49,711 nucleotides of DNA from CAZVNZ01 sp964628515 (GTDB taxonomy: Bacteria > Bacillota > Clostridia > Christensenellales > Christensenellaceae): the NCBI GenBank assembly GCA_964628515.1, contig CAZVNZ010000023.1, forward strand, positions 1 through 49,711, given 5' to 3'. The notes under the pieces were generated by a model. That model saw only the letters and a list, made by a program, of their open reading frames with translations, made no database searches and was not told the DNA's origin. The number at the start of each line of letters is the position of its first letter. Within the stretch, counting starts at the first letter, position 1. A program made the position numbers and the translations under genes. Shown in pieces: positions 1 through 7,630 of the stretch.

Positions 1-85
1 TTTTTGAGGGTGCGGTGGAGTGTATTTTTGTACTTAATGTTTTTTAGTGGTTGTTTTTAATATGTGCTACGTATTATAAAAGCAA

Positions 86-124
86 AAAATAACCGCAAAG
101 CTTTTTACGGTTTGCGGTTATTTT
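86..124. terminator. Bidirectional intrinsic terminator
   Basis: A perfect inverted repeat has arms AAAATAACCGCAAA (86-99) and TTTGCGGTTATTTT (111-124) around an 11-nt loop. Read on the minus strand it follows the DHH phosphoesterase stop by about 30 nt and runs into TTTTTTGC. Read on the plus strand it ends in TTTTATAAAA, so it could also stop a gene entering from the left edge of the window. Confidence 0.85.
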
Positions 125-153
125 ATAAAAATGGCTTTATTTATCCACTTACA

Positions 154-1077
154 TTATTTATTCAAAGCGATAATCTCTTGTATCAGTGCCTGTAATTTAG
201 TGTCCATATCCTCGTTGGAAAACTGGCAAGTTCCTACCACTCTGTGCCCGCCACCACCGTATATCAGCATTAGTTTGCCGACATCAATTTTGCTTGTTCT
301 GTTAAGCACGCTGTGTCCTACTGCGGCACTACAGCCTTCCCCACCTTTTCCCGAAACTATCCACACGGAAATATTTTGCTCGGGATATAGGGAGTATATT
401 AGAAATCTGTTGCCTGTGTAAATGGGGTCTACACCTCGAAGGTCGGTTATTATTACCTGATCTACCACCTTTGTATACTGTTTAACCATTAGCTTGAATT
501 GCTCTGTTTGTTTGTTATATAGCTCTATACGCTCCACAACGTCGGGCAGGGAAAGTATTTCGTCTATGGTATGTTTTGCACACCATGTAATTAATTTTTC
601 CATAAGTTGATAGTTGCTTATGGTGAAATCTCTGTATCTGCCAAGCCCTGTGCGTGGGTCCATAATAAAACCGAGTAGCACCCAATCTTTAGGGTTTAGT
701 ATCTCCTCTTTTGTGAGTTGTGCGGAGTCCACTTTATCTACTGCGGAGATTAAGTCGTCAAAATTAGGGAATTTTTCCTTACCCCCAAAGTAATCGTAAA
801 TAATATGAGCGCAACTGGGGCACTCTCTGCTTTCCCCTTTGTACTTTCCGCTGTATGCCTTTCTTTCGTCCTCGCTTGAGTGATGATCAAACCACATACC
901 GCAACCTTCCACATAAGGTACGTTAGCAAGACAATCCTCCCCTGTTACTTCTACAATACCATCCTGCAAATCTTTAGGATGAGCAAATTTACAGCTGTCT
1001 ACAATGCCTGCATCGTAAAGCAATATGGCGCATGCCAGTCCATCAAAATCCGATCTTGTAATTAGTCTCATACTCAT
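154..1077 (-). CDS. DHH-family phosphoesterase
   Basis: This 307-residue protein has the hallmarks of the DHH/DHHA1 phosphoesterase superfamily (RecJ, NrnA, PPase II relatives). It shows an N-terminal RSDFDG metal-binding motif at residues 8-13, the signature Asp-His-His at 64-66, a conserved VDKVD segment near 113-117, and a C-terminal GGGGH motif at about 274-278 typical of DHHA1 substrate binding. Family members use two Mn2+ or Mg2+ ions to hydrolyse phosphodiesters or phosphoanhydrides such as nano-RNA, cyclic dinucleotides or polyphosphate. There is no membrane segment, so it should be cytosolic. The ATG at 1077 follows an AAGGCGG ribosome site. It stands alone, with a terminator downstream and tandem repeats upstream. 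The exact substrate cannot be told from sequence. Confidence 0.85.
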   Translation of the reverse strand: MSMRLITRSDFDGLACAILLYDAGIVDSCKFAHPKDLQDGIVEVTGEDCLANVPYVEGCGMWFDHHSSEDERKAYSGKYKGESRECPSCAHIIYDYFGGKEKFPNFDDLISAVDKVDSAQLTKEEILNPKDWVLLGFIMDPRTGLGRYRDFTISNYQLMEKLITWCAKHTIDEILSLPDVVERIELYNKQTEQFKLMVKQYTKVVDQVIITDLRGVDPIYTGNRFLIYSLYPEQNISVWIVSGKGGEGCSAAVGHSVLNRTSKIDVGKLMLIYGGGGHRVVGTCQFSNEDMDTKLQALIQEIIALNK

Positions 1078-1143
1078 TAACCGCCTTTTTAACTTTCTAC
1101 TTAATAATTTAACATTATTTTACCTTTTATGCAACAGGAAAAT

Positions 1144-1199
1144 TTCATTTTACAATGCTTCATTTTACAATGCTTCATTTTACAATGCTTCATTTTGCA
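1144..1199. repeat. 15-bp tandem repeat, 3.7 copies
   Basis: The unit TTCATTTTACAATGC occurs three times without change (1144-1158, 1159-1173, 1174-1188) and is followed by a partial fourth copy (1189-1199). It lies 67-122 bp upstream of the DHH phosphoesterase start, just 5' of the likely promoter region of that gene. Perfect identity of the copies suggests recent expansion. Confidence 0.9.
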
Positions 1200-1341
1200 C
1201 CAACCTTTTTAAACTAAGGTTTTTTACCGTAAATAGTTAAAAACACAAAAATATCAACAGAACAACCATATTGCTCTGCCTATTTTTTTATTTATATTAA
1301 GCTGATTATGTAGTTACAATTATGTTGTGATGTTTAGTAAA

Positions 1342-2274
1342 TTAGTAGTCCAGCAATGCGTATGCTTCCGTTTCGCTAATTGCTATTGCGTTTAAAATAC
1401 CGCTTTTTAAGCAAGCATTCATAGCATCTGCGTTTTTTGTACTGTTGCTTATTCCCATTACTTTAGGAATATTTTTAAGTCTGTCGTAGCCTATTCCTAT
1501 TACTTTATCGCTAAGTTGTCTTGCACAGCACGAGCCGTATTTGTTAAAGTGGATACCGCATACATCGCACACCGCACCTTCTCTTTCTAACAAATGCAGT
1601 TCTTCGTCTGCTATTGCACCTGCTTTTTTTAAGTAGTCTACACTGTTTTTTATGCTTTCTACCGCAATAAATGCCATATCTATTTGCTTTGCAAAATGTA
1701 TTTTAATGTTTTTTTCGTTTACCAGCATATTTTTTAAATCCGAGCTGTTTACCTTATACGGTACTCTTGCAATATACGCATCTCCGTTAAATGCCGTTGC
1801 AATCTCTTTTGCTATTTCTGCACCGTCAAATTCGTCGTATTTTGTATGCAGGCTACCCACAAGTTGCACAACATCCACATATATATTAGGTATGTTTGTT
1901 AGACTGTTTGCCGTATAATGCAGTACAGAGCCTGTGGAAACACCTAACTTCATCCCCGAAGTTACTGTTTTTCTCATATAATTTGCAACCATTTGCCCTA
2001 AAGCTCTTTGGGTGCTTTCCTCGTCTTTTTGCATAGGAGCAATAAGAATTTTCTCCAAACCAAATTTTTCTTTTAGTTTAGATGCAATATCCTCTCCGGA
2101 TGCGGTTGTTTCGTTGATGTAAAACTCTACAATTTGCTTTTCTATACAGATTTTTAGCAATCTTGATACATTAGACCTGGACAAAAAAAGCATATCTGCA
2201 ATTTCTTGCTGTGTTTTTTGTTCAATGTAATAGAGTTTTGCTATTTGCACGAGCAAATCCCTTCTATGTAACAT
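1342..2274 (-). CDS. SorC/DeoR-type sugar-binding transcriptional regulator
   Basis: The 310-residue protein starts with a helix-turn-helix at about residues 21-41 (TQQEIADMLFLSRSNVSRLL), typical of the SorC family. A long C-terminal domain follows, carrying the family's phosphosugar-binding segments (GVSTGS near 110, VDVVQLVGSLHT and the ISNSTKNADA segment). Such regulators bind a phosphorylated sugar and repress or activate a neighbouring catabolic operon. No sugar gene adjoins this one: the flanking genes are a DHH phosphoesterase and an ABC exporter, so its target is unknown. The ATG at 2274 follows a G-rich ribosome site (seven G residues). The C-terminal third has a Cys-rich patch (VCDVCGIHFNKYGSCC) also seen in some SorC proteins. 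Confidence 0.85.
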   Translation of the reverse strand: MLHRRDLLVQIAKLYYIEQKTQQEIADMLFLSRSNVSRLLKICIEKQIVEFYINETTASGEDIASKLKEKFGLEKILIAPMQKDEESTQRALGQMVANYMRKTVTSGMKLGVSTGSVLHYTANSLTNIPNIYVDVVQLVGSLHTKYDEFDGAEIAKEIATAFNGDAYIARVPYKVNSSDLKNMLVNEKNIKIHFAKQIDMAFIAVESIKNSVDYLKKAGAIADEELHLLEREGAVCDVCGIHFNKYGSCCARQLSDKVIGIGYDRLKNIPKVMGISNSTKNADAMNACLKSGILNAIAISETEAYALLDY

Positions 2275-2326
2275 TTAATCCCCCCCTTTGCAACCTAACC
2301 TACATTGCAGGCTATGCTACAAGTTA

Positions 2327-2356
2327 ATTATATCACTTTTTAAAATTAATTGTAAA
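2327..2356 (-). promoter_or_regulatory. Predicted promoter of the SorC-type regulator
   Basis: On the minus strand TTTACA (2356-2351) is separated by 18 bp from a perfect TATAAT (2332-2327). The start codon at 2274 lies about 50 nt downstream. Confidence 0.6.
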
Positions 2357-2565
2357 TACGAAAATAGATATACACATTTTTATTTTTCTAAAAATAGTAC
2401 ATTTTTCTCAAAAAAAACACAAAATCCTGTCATTTGTTACACAAAATTTAGATTATTTGAAAAAAAAGAGAGTTTTTTGACTAAAAAGCTGTCATATTAC
2501 CAAGAATTGTTGCAGAATTTGGCAAATGCCATTTTGTTAAATTCTGACATTTTCTTAAAAAATAA

Positions 2566-2603
2566 AGGGAAAGTGCATTTACATTTGTAAATATACTTTC
2601 CCT
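2566..2603 (-). terminator. Intrinsic terminator of the ABC exporter operon
   Basis: Arms AGGGAAAGT (2566-2574) and ACTTTCCCT (2595-2603) pair. An inner ATTTACA/TGTAAAT stem sits across a 2-nt internal loop. On the minus strand it follows the second exporter gene's stop by about 24 nt and runs into TTTATTTTTT. Confidence 0.88.
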
Positions 2604-2626
2604 AAAATGTAGTTTTCTACTTGTTA

Positions 2627-4483
2627 TTAAGCGTTTTGGGCAACGGGTGTAAACTGGCTGTTGTACAGCTCGGCATAAAATCCCTTTTGCTCTAAGAGTT
2701 GTTTATGAGTACCCTGCTCGAAAATATCGCCGTCCTTCATTACCAATATTAAATCCGCATCTTTTATTGTAGATAATCTGTGGGCAATTACAAAGCTGGT
2801 TCTCCCCTTCATAAGATTATCCATCGCTTTTTGTATAAGCCCTTCAGTGCGTGTATCCACCGAGCTTGTGGCTTCGTCTAAAATAAGCATTTTGGGGTTT
2901 GCAAGTATTGCACGTGCTATGGTTAAAAGCTGTTTTTGCCCTTGAGAAATATTGGTGGCTTCCTCGTTTAGCACCATGCCGTAACTGCCCGGCAATGCTT
3001 TTATAAAGTGATGCGCATGTGCCGCTTTTGCAGCCTCGTAAACTTCCTCGTTGGTTGCGTCCATTCTGCCGTAGCGTATGTTTTCCAAAACGGTATCGTT
3101 ATACAACCAAGTATCTTGCAACACCATTCCAAACAACGAGCGTAAATCCTCTTTAAGAAAATCCTTGTTGTTAATGCCGTCTACTAAGATTTCTCCCTCG
3201 TTTATATCGTAAAACCGCATCAGTAGTTTGATCATAGTGGTTTTACCGGCACCCGTTGGCCCTACTATGGCTATTTTTTGCCCTTGTTTTACTTTTGCGC
3301 TAAAATCGTTAATTATAATTTTTTCAGGATTGTAGCCAAAGTGTACATTTTTAAACTCAATTTCGCCCTTTATGTTTTCTATACTTGCAGGGGTTTTGGT
3401 GTCTTGGGCTTCCTCCTTTTCGTGTAAAAACTCAAACACACGTTCCGCCGCCGCCGCCGTTTGTTGAAATATATTTGAGATGTTTGCAAGCTGAGAAAGT
3501 GGCATGGTAAAGCTTCTTACATATTGCACAAAAGCCAAAATGCTACCTACGGTAATAACTCCCGTTGCCGCATAATATCCACCCATTACAGACGCAATAA
3601 CATAGCCTAAATTGCCCACAAACCCCATTACGGGCATCATCAATCCCGATAAAAAGTTTGCTTTCCATGCCGCCGTGTAAAGTTTGGTGTTGTACACGGA
3701 AAAATCCGCTACACTCTGTTCTTCCCCATTATATGCTTTAATTACGCTGTGTCCGCCGTACATTTCTTCTACATGCCCGTTTACATCTCCTAAATGTTGT
3801 TGTTGCTTAACAAAATATTTTTGGGAGCGTTTAACTATAAACATTATAAGCACCAAAGCTATGGGTATTATTACAAGGGTAACTAATGTCATTGTACCGC
3901 TAATTGTAAGCATCATTATAAGTACACCCACCATCATAGTAACCGAAGTTATAATTTGAGACAAACTTTGGTTTAGGGTGGCGCTTATGGTGTCTACGTC
4001 GTTTGTAACACGGGAGAGCACGTCGCCGTGGCTTGTGGTGTCAAAGTAGCTTAGTGGCATACGGTTGATTTTTTCGCTAATGTCTTTACGCAATTTGTAA
4101 GACACCTTCATGGAGACGTTATTCATAATAAAGCCTTGAATATAGCTAAACACGGCTGCCAGTATATACAATACCAGCAAAGACAGCAATATTTGAGCTA
4201 CTCCGCTAAAGTCTATGCCTCCGCCACCGCCCGAGATTTCTCCCATTGCGCCGTCAAAGAGTAATGTGGTGGCGTTACCCAAGAGTTTTGGCCCTAATAT
4301 AGAGAATATTGTGGATGCTACCGCAAATATTATTACTACTACAACGGCAAATTTGTATTTGCCTATATATTTTAGCAGGTTGCCTATGGCGCCTTTAAAA
4401 TCTTTTGCTTTTTCTGTTGACATTGCCATTCCGCCCATTGGCCCATGCCCTTGCCTTTGAGGTCTTCTTGTTTCTCTACTCAT
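2627..4483 (-). CDS. ABC exporter half-transporter, catalytic NBD (MdlB/LmrD-like)
   Basis: This 618-residue protein has an N-terminal type IV exporter membrane domain (six predicted helices, about 45-345) and a C-terminal ATPase domain. It carries Walker A GPTGAGKTT at 408-416, Walker B LILDE at 533-537 with the catalytic Glu, and an H-loop His (IAHR) at 568. Its signature motif is degenerate (ISQGQ at 512-516 instead of LSGGQ). In heterodimeric exporters such a half supplies the working Walker site while its partner supplies the intact signature, and the upstream gene fits that role. The ATG overlaps the partner's stop by 4 nt, showing translational coupling. The Gly- and Pro-rich first 25 residues are outside the usual fold. 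Substrate is unknown; drug or peptide efflux is typical. Confidence 0.93.
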   Translation of the reverse strand: MSRETRRPQRQGHGPMGGMAMSTEKAKDFKGAIGNLLKYIGKYKFAVVVVIIFAVASTIFSILGPKLLGNATTLLFDGAMGEISGGGGGIDFSGVAQILLSLLVLYILAAVFSYIQGFIMNNVSMKVSYKLRKDISEKINRMPLSYFDTTSHGDVLSRVTNDVDTISATLNQSLSQIITSVTMMVGVLIMMLTISGTMTLVTLVIIPIALVLIMFIVKRSQKYFVKQQQHLGDVNGHVEEMYGGHSVIKAYNGEEQSVADFSVYNTKLYTAAWKANFLSGLMMPVMGFVGNLGYVIASVMGGYYAATGVITVGSILAFVQYVRSFTMPLSQLANISNIFQQTAAAAERVFEFLHEKEEAQDTKTPASIENIKGEIEFKNVHFGYNPEKIIINDFSAKVKQGQKIAIVGPTGAGKTTMIKLLMRFYDINEGEILVDGINNKDFLKEDLRSLFGMVLQDTWLYNDTVLENIRYGRMDATNEEVYEAAKAAHAHHFIKALPGSYGMVLNEEATNISQGQKQLLTIARAILANPKMLILDEATSSVDTRTEGLIQKAMDNLMKGRTSFVIAHRLSTIKDADLILVMKDGDIFEQGTHKQLLEQKGFYAELYNSQFTPVAQNA

Positions 4484-6771
4484 TGCAGTTCCTCCAAAGA
4501 AAGTTGAGATAAGGCGATTTCTTTATACTCCTCGCAACTTTCCATAAGCTCTTTGTGGGTACCTTTGCCTACTATTTTACCTTCGTTTAGTACAATTATT
4601 TGGTTTGCGCCCATTATTGTTCCCACACGTTGAGCAATTATTATTACCGTTTTATCTTTTGTTTGATCTTTAATTGCGTTTCTAAGTATTGCATCCGTTT
4701 TAAAATCCAGCGCAGAAAAGCTATCGTCAAACAAATAAATTTTGGGGTCTTTTACAAGGGCTCTTGCTATTGAGAGTCTTTGCTTTTGTCCTCCCGAAAC
4801 ATTTGCGCCCCCTTGAGCAATATTTGCCTTAAAACCGTCCTCGTTTTTGCTTATAAACTCCATTGCTTGAGCGTTTTTAGCACTAATTTCCATTTCTTCT
4901 TTGGTGGCATCCTGTTTGCCTAAGCGCAGGTTTGACTCTATATCTCCCGAAAATAATACGGATTTTTGAGTAACATAGCCCACCGCTTCGTGTAAATCGT
5001 GTTGGGTAACCTCTCTTATATCCGTACCGTCTATGGTTACACTACCCCTTGTAACATCATAAAAACGGGGAATTAAATTGGCTATTGTGGATTTACCCGA
5101 GCCTGTAGAGCCTATAAATGCGGTGGTTTCTCCGGGTTTTGCCGTAAAGGTGATGTTGCTTAGCACCTCGTCCTCCGCACCCGGATAGGCAAAACATACA
5201 TCTTTAAACTCAAGCACACCTTTAACGTCTCTAAAAGGTTTTGGGTTTTTGCTGTCCACAATTTCCGGCTCTGTGTCTATAACTTCCATAACGCGTTTTG
5301 CAGAAACACTTGCACGGGGTAGCATGATAAATATCATAGAGAGCATTAGGAAGGACATTAGTATTTGCATTGCAAACTGCATAAATGCCATAATATCTCC
5401 TACTTGTATGGAGGAGGCACTTATTTGTGTTGCGCCTACCCATATTATAAGCACGGAAACTCCGTTCATCACAAACATCATAACAGGCATTAACAGTACC
5501 ATTATTCTGTTTACAAATAAATTTGTTTTGGTTAAATCTTCGTTTGCTTTATCAAACCTGTTTAACTCAAAATTTTGGGTATTAAATGCACGTATTACCA
5601 TCATACCCGAAAGATTTTCACGAGTTACTAAATTAAGTTTGTCCACCAACGTTTGCATAATCTTAAATTTTGGCATAACCGACGCAAAAATGCTTATTAT
5701 CATACCAATCAGCACTATAACCGCAAGGGCTATTGTCCAAGACATAGAGGTGCTTCTGGCATTTGCCATTATGATGCCCCCTATACCCATTAGTGGTGCA
5801 TATACTACCATTCTTATCATTATAATTATTGTCATCTGTATTTGGGTAATATCGTTGGTGCTACGGGTAATTAGGGATGCGGTGGAGAATTTATCAAATT
5901 CTACGTTAGAAAAGCTTTCCACTTTAGAAAACACGCCGTTGCGTAAATCCCGTGCTATTCCGGCACCTATTTTTGATGATATTAGCCCTACAAGTACCGA
6001 ACATATTACAGAGCCTAAGGCTAACAGTAACATTATTATACCCGTTTGCGCAATGTAGTCTCCCGAGTATTTTGTCATATCTGCCCCGAGAGCTTTGTAT
6101 TCTGCGCTAATTGAAGGCACCGCCATTTGCACAAGCATGCTTTCGTCCATTGTGCCAAGCCTTTCCTTAAGCAGAGTTTTAAGCTCCGCCATTACTTCGG
6201 GCGCATTTTCGTACCCTGAAAGTGCGGCAGAAAAACTCGTACCTTGTGGCAGGGTTGCGTAGTAACCCATAAAAGCTTGCATTTCCTTTGGTATGGTTAT
6301 TTGTGCGTCCTTGTTTTCCCCCTCTCCTTCTATTTTGGTTTCTCCTGTGTTTTGAGTCATAGAATTTAAGGTGGTAACACTTGCAAGAGGATACGCCATA
6401 GCACTGTTTAGTGCGGTGTTTTCCTCCTTTGTAATTTCTTTTAGCACATACACCTCGTTCTCCCTTACATTAGGAAAGACATTTGCAATATCTGCATAGT
6501 TTTTATTTTGTGTAGTTAAAATCTCGTAAGAATCTTCAATTTTAGCTACATCTTTTTCCATAGCAAAACCAAGCACACTATTATATGTTTGCTTAGTAAG
6601 TACTTGTGGCACTGCATTTTCCACACCACCCTGCTGTATGCCTACATTTACTATATTAGACATATATCCGGGTAGAGATAAATCAAAAATTGCCTGCCCT
6701 ACAAGTAGCAAAACAGCAATAATAAGCATTGCCAAAAAAGGTTTTAAGTAAGTTTTAAATAATTTTAGCAT
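4480..6771 (-). CDS. ABC exporter half-transporter with degenerate NBD and large extracytoplasmic insert (MdlA/LmrC-like)
   Basis: This is the partner of the downstream half-transporter, 763 residues from the ATG at 6771, which follows AAGGAGG; an upstream in-frame codon lacks a ribosome site. After the first membrane helix (about 10-30) it has some 190 hydrophilic residues (about 50-240) before the second helix, well beyond the usual length near 580. The ATPase domain has Walker A GSTGSGKST and an intact signature VSGGQ. The catalytic Glu after Walker B is Asp (LFDDS), and the H-loop His is Gln (IAQR). These changes define the degenerate site of heterodimeric exporters and complement the other half. 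The insert probably forms an outward-facing domain. Expression is likely controlled by the divergent TetR gene. Confidence 0.93.
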   Translation of the reverse strand: MLKLFKTYLKPFLAMLIIAVLLLVGQAIFDLSLPGYMSNIVNVGIQQGGVENAVPQVLTKQTYNSVLGFAMEKDVAKIEDSYEILTTQNKNYADIANVFPNVRENEVYVLKEITKEENTALNSAMAYPLASVTTLNSMTQNTGETKIEGEGENKDAQITIPKEMQAFMGYYATLPQGTSFSAALSGYENAPEVMAELKTLLKERLGTMDESMLVQMAVPSISAEYKALGADMTKYSGDYIAQTGIIMLLLALGSVICSVLVGLISSKIGAGIARDLRNGVFSKVESFSNVEFDKFSTASLITRSTNDITQIQMTIIIMIRMVVYAPLMGIGGIIMANARSTSMSWTIALAVIVLIGMIISIFASVMPKFKIMQTLVDKLNLVTRENLSGMMVIRAFNTQNFELNRFDKANEDLTKTNLFVNRIMVLLMPVMMFVMNGVSVLIIWVGATQISASSIQVGDIMAFMQFAMQILMSFLMLSMIFIMLPRASVSAKRVMEVIDTEPEIVDSKNPKPFRDVKGVLEFKDVCFAYPGAEDEVLSNITFTAKPGETTAFIGSTGSGKSTIANLIPRFYDVTRGSVTIDGTDIREVTQHDLHEAVGYVTQKSVLFSGDIESNLRLGKQDATKEEMEISAKNAQAMEFISKNEDGFKANIAQGGANVSGGQKQRLSIARALVKDPKIYLFDDSFSALDFKTDAILRNAIKDQTKDKTVIIIAQRVGTIMGANQIIVLNEGKIVGKGTHKELMESCEEYKEIALSQLSLEELQ

Positions 6772-6784
6772 AGCTAACCTCCTT

Positions 6785-6802
6785 GTATGATAGTTATGAT
6801 AC
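6785..6802. promoter_or_regulatory. Near-palindrome over the exporter -10 box (candidate operator)
   Basis: GTATGATA-GT-TATGATAC matches its own reverse complement in 7 of 8 positions per half. It covers the -10 hexamer of the exporter promoter, a usual place for a repressor site. Confidence 0.4.
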
Positions 6803-6824
6803 CGCAGTTGCATAAAATTGTCAA
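6796..6824 (-). promoter_or_regulatory. Promoter of the ABC exporter operon
   Basis: On the minus strand a perfect TTGACA (6824-6819) is followed after exactly 17 bp by TATCAT (6801-6796). The ribosome site AAGGAGG and the ATG at 6771 follow closely, giving a short leader of about 18 nt. Confidence 0.8.
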
Positions 6825-6861
6825 GAGCTAATAATTAATTTATATCTACTCTTAGTTTATC

Positions 6862-6890
6862 TTGACAATCGACCATATTTATGGTATGGT
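6862..6890 (+). promoter_or_regulatory. Promoter of the tetR-type gene
   Basis: TTGACA (6862-6867) and TATGGT (6885-6890) are spaced by 17 bp. This promoter faces away from the exporter promoter, with 37 bp between the two -35 boxes. Confidence 0.75.
6872..6885. promoter_or_regulatory. Candidate TetR operator
   Basis: The perfect inverted repeat ACCATA-TT-TATGGT lies inside the spacer of the tetR-type promoter and touches its -10 box, as expected for an autoregulatory TetR site. Confidence 0.5.
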
Positions 6891-6933
6891 ACTTAATATT
6901 ATTGATACTTTTATTAGGAGGCAGGCGTTTAAA

Positions 6934-7539
6934 ATGGCTGAAAATCCAACGAAAAAGCGTATAGTGGATGTTGCATTGGATTTATTTTTAACCGAGGGTT
7001 TTTCCAATGTAACCATTAACAGCATATGCGAAAAAAGCGGTATTAACAAACACACTTTCTACTATTATTTTAAATCTAAGGACGATTTACTTAAAGATTT
7101 TTACGAAGTACCATACGATATTTCTGCAGATATTTTTGCAAAAATTATGGAGACGGACAGTTGTATAGAGCAAATGTGCATTTTGCTAAAACCCTTGTTT
7201 TCCTTTTTAAACAGCGCAGGGGTGGATATTGCCAAGCAAATATTTGTAAAAAACCTAACCACAGACGTAGGCACTTTTAAGCCGGACGATAAACTTTTAG
7301 CCTTAATGAAATTGCAAATAAGCATTGTAAAAAGAGGGCAGGAAAACGGACAGTTTAACAACAAGTCCAATGCAGAAGAGTTATGCAAGGCAATACATAA
7401 CTGCTCTTTGGGTTATGCACTTTCATGGTGCATGTTTAACGGAAAGTTTGATTATTCTTCCGCTATGCTAAACGTGCTTGAAAATGTGCTGGATGTGGAT
7501 GCTAAGTACCGCACCGCTACCCCCATTAATTTGCGTTAG
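6934..7539 (+). CDS. TetR-family transcriptional regulator
   Basis: The 201-residue protein has the N-terminal TetR helix-turn-helix at about residues 28-55 (TINSICEKSGINKHTFYYYF, ending in the typical YYYFKSKDDLL). An all-helical ligand-binding domain follows. The start was set at the ATG at 6934 because AGGAGG lies at 6916-6921; the frame is open further upstream, but that stretch would overlap the promoter. It is divergent from the ABC exporter operon. Palindromes lie in both promoters, so it is probably the local repressor, released by an exporter substrate. The ligand is unknown. Confidence 0.92.
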   Translation: MAENPTKKRIVDVALDLFLTEGFSNVTINSICEKSGINKHTFYYYFKSKDDLLKDFYEVPYDISADIFAKIMETDSCIEQMCILLKPLFSFLNSAGVDIAKQIFVKNLTTDVGTFKPDDKLLALMKLQISIVKRGQENGQFNNKSNAEELCKAIHNCSLGYALSWCMFNGKFDYSSAMLNVLENVLDVDAKYRTATPINLR

Positions 7540-7583
7540 CCAAACTTTCTTTTGTAACATCGGTATAACATCATCATCACCAT

Positions 7584-7617
7584 AAAAAAAGGACTTACAC
7601 CAATTGCAAGCCCTTTT
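7584..7617 (-). terminator. Intrinsic terminator of lysA
   Basis: On the minus strand AAAAGGGCTTGC pairs with GTAAGTCCTTTT through two G-U wobbles around a 7-nt loop and runs into seven T residues. In plus-strand RNA the same positions become A-C mismatches, so it should work mainly for lysA, whose stop is 14 nt away. Confidence 0.8.
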
Positions 7618-7630
7618 GTATGCTTTAACT

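Larger units (their letters stand above)
2275..2626. other. Intergenic region between the SorC gene and the exporter operon
   Basis: This 352-bp AT-rich stretch holds the SorC promoter at its left end and the terminator of the ABC exporter operon at its right end. A small palindrome GGCAAATGCC lies at 2521-2530. I see no convincing gene in it. Confidence 0.6.

Noticed and set aside
1144..1199. CRISPR-like repeats
   Set aside because: The 15-bp units are directly adjacent with no spacers, too short for CRISPR, and no cas gene is present.
1025..1240. Small plus-strand reading frame with repeated FYNAS
   Set aside because: It is the translation of the tandem repeat and overlaps the DHH gene start; there is no ribosome site.
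2288..2590. Plus-strand 100-residue reading frame
   Set aside because: It crosses the exporter terminator and the SorC promoter, has a low-complexity product and lacks a ribosome site.
5249..6058. Long plus-strand reading frame of 269 residues
   Set aside because: It is antisense to the exporter membrane domain; its hydrophobic Ile/Ser/Thr-rich product is what the complement of membrane helices gives.
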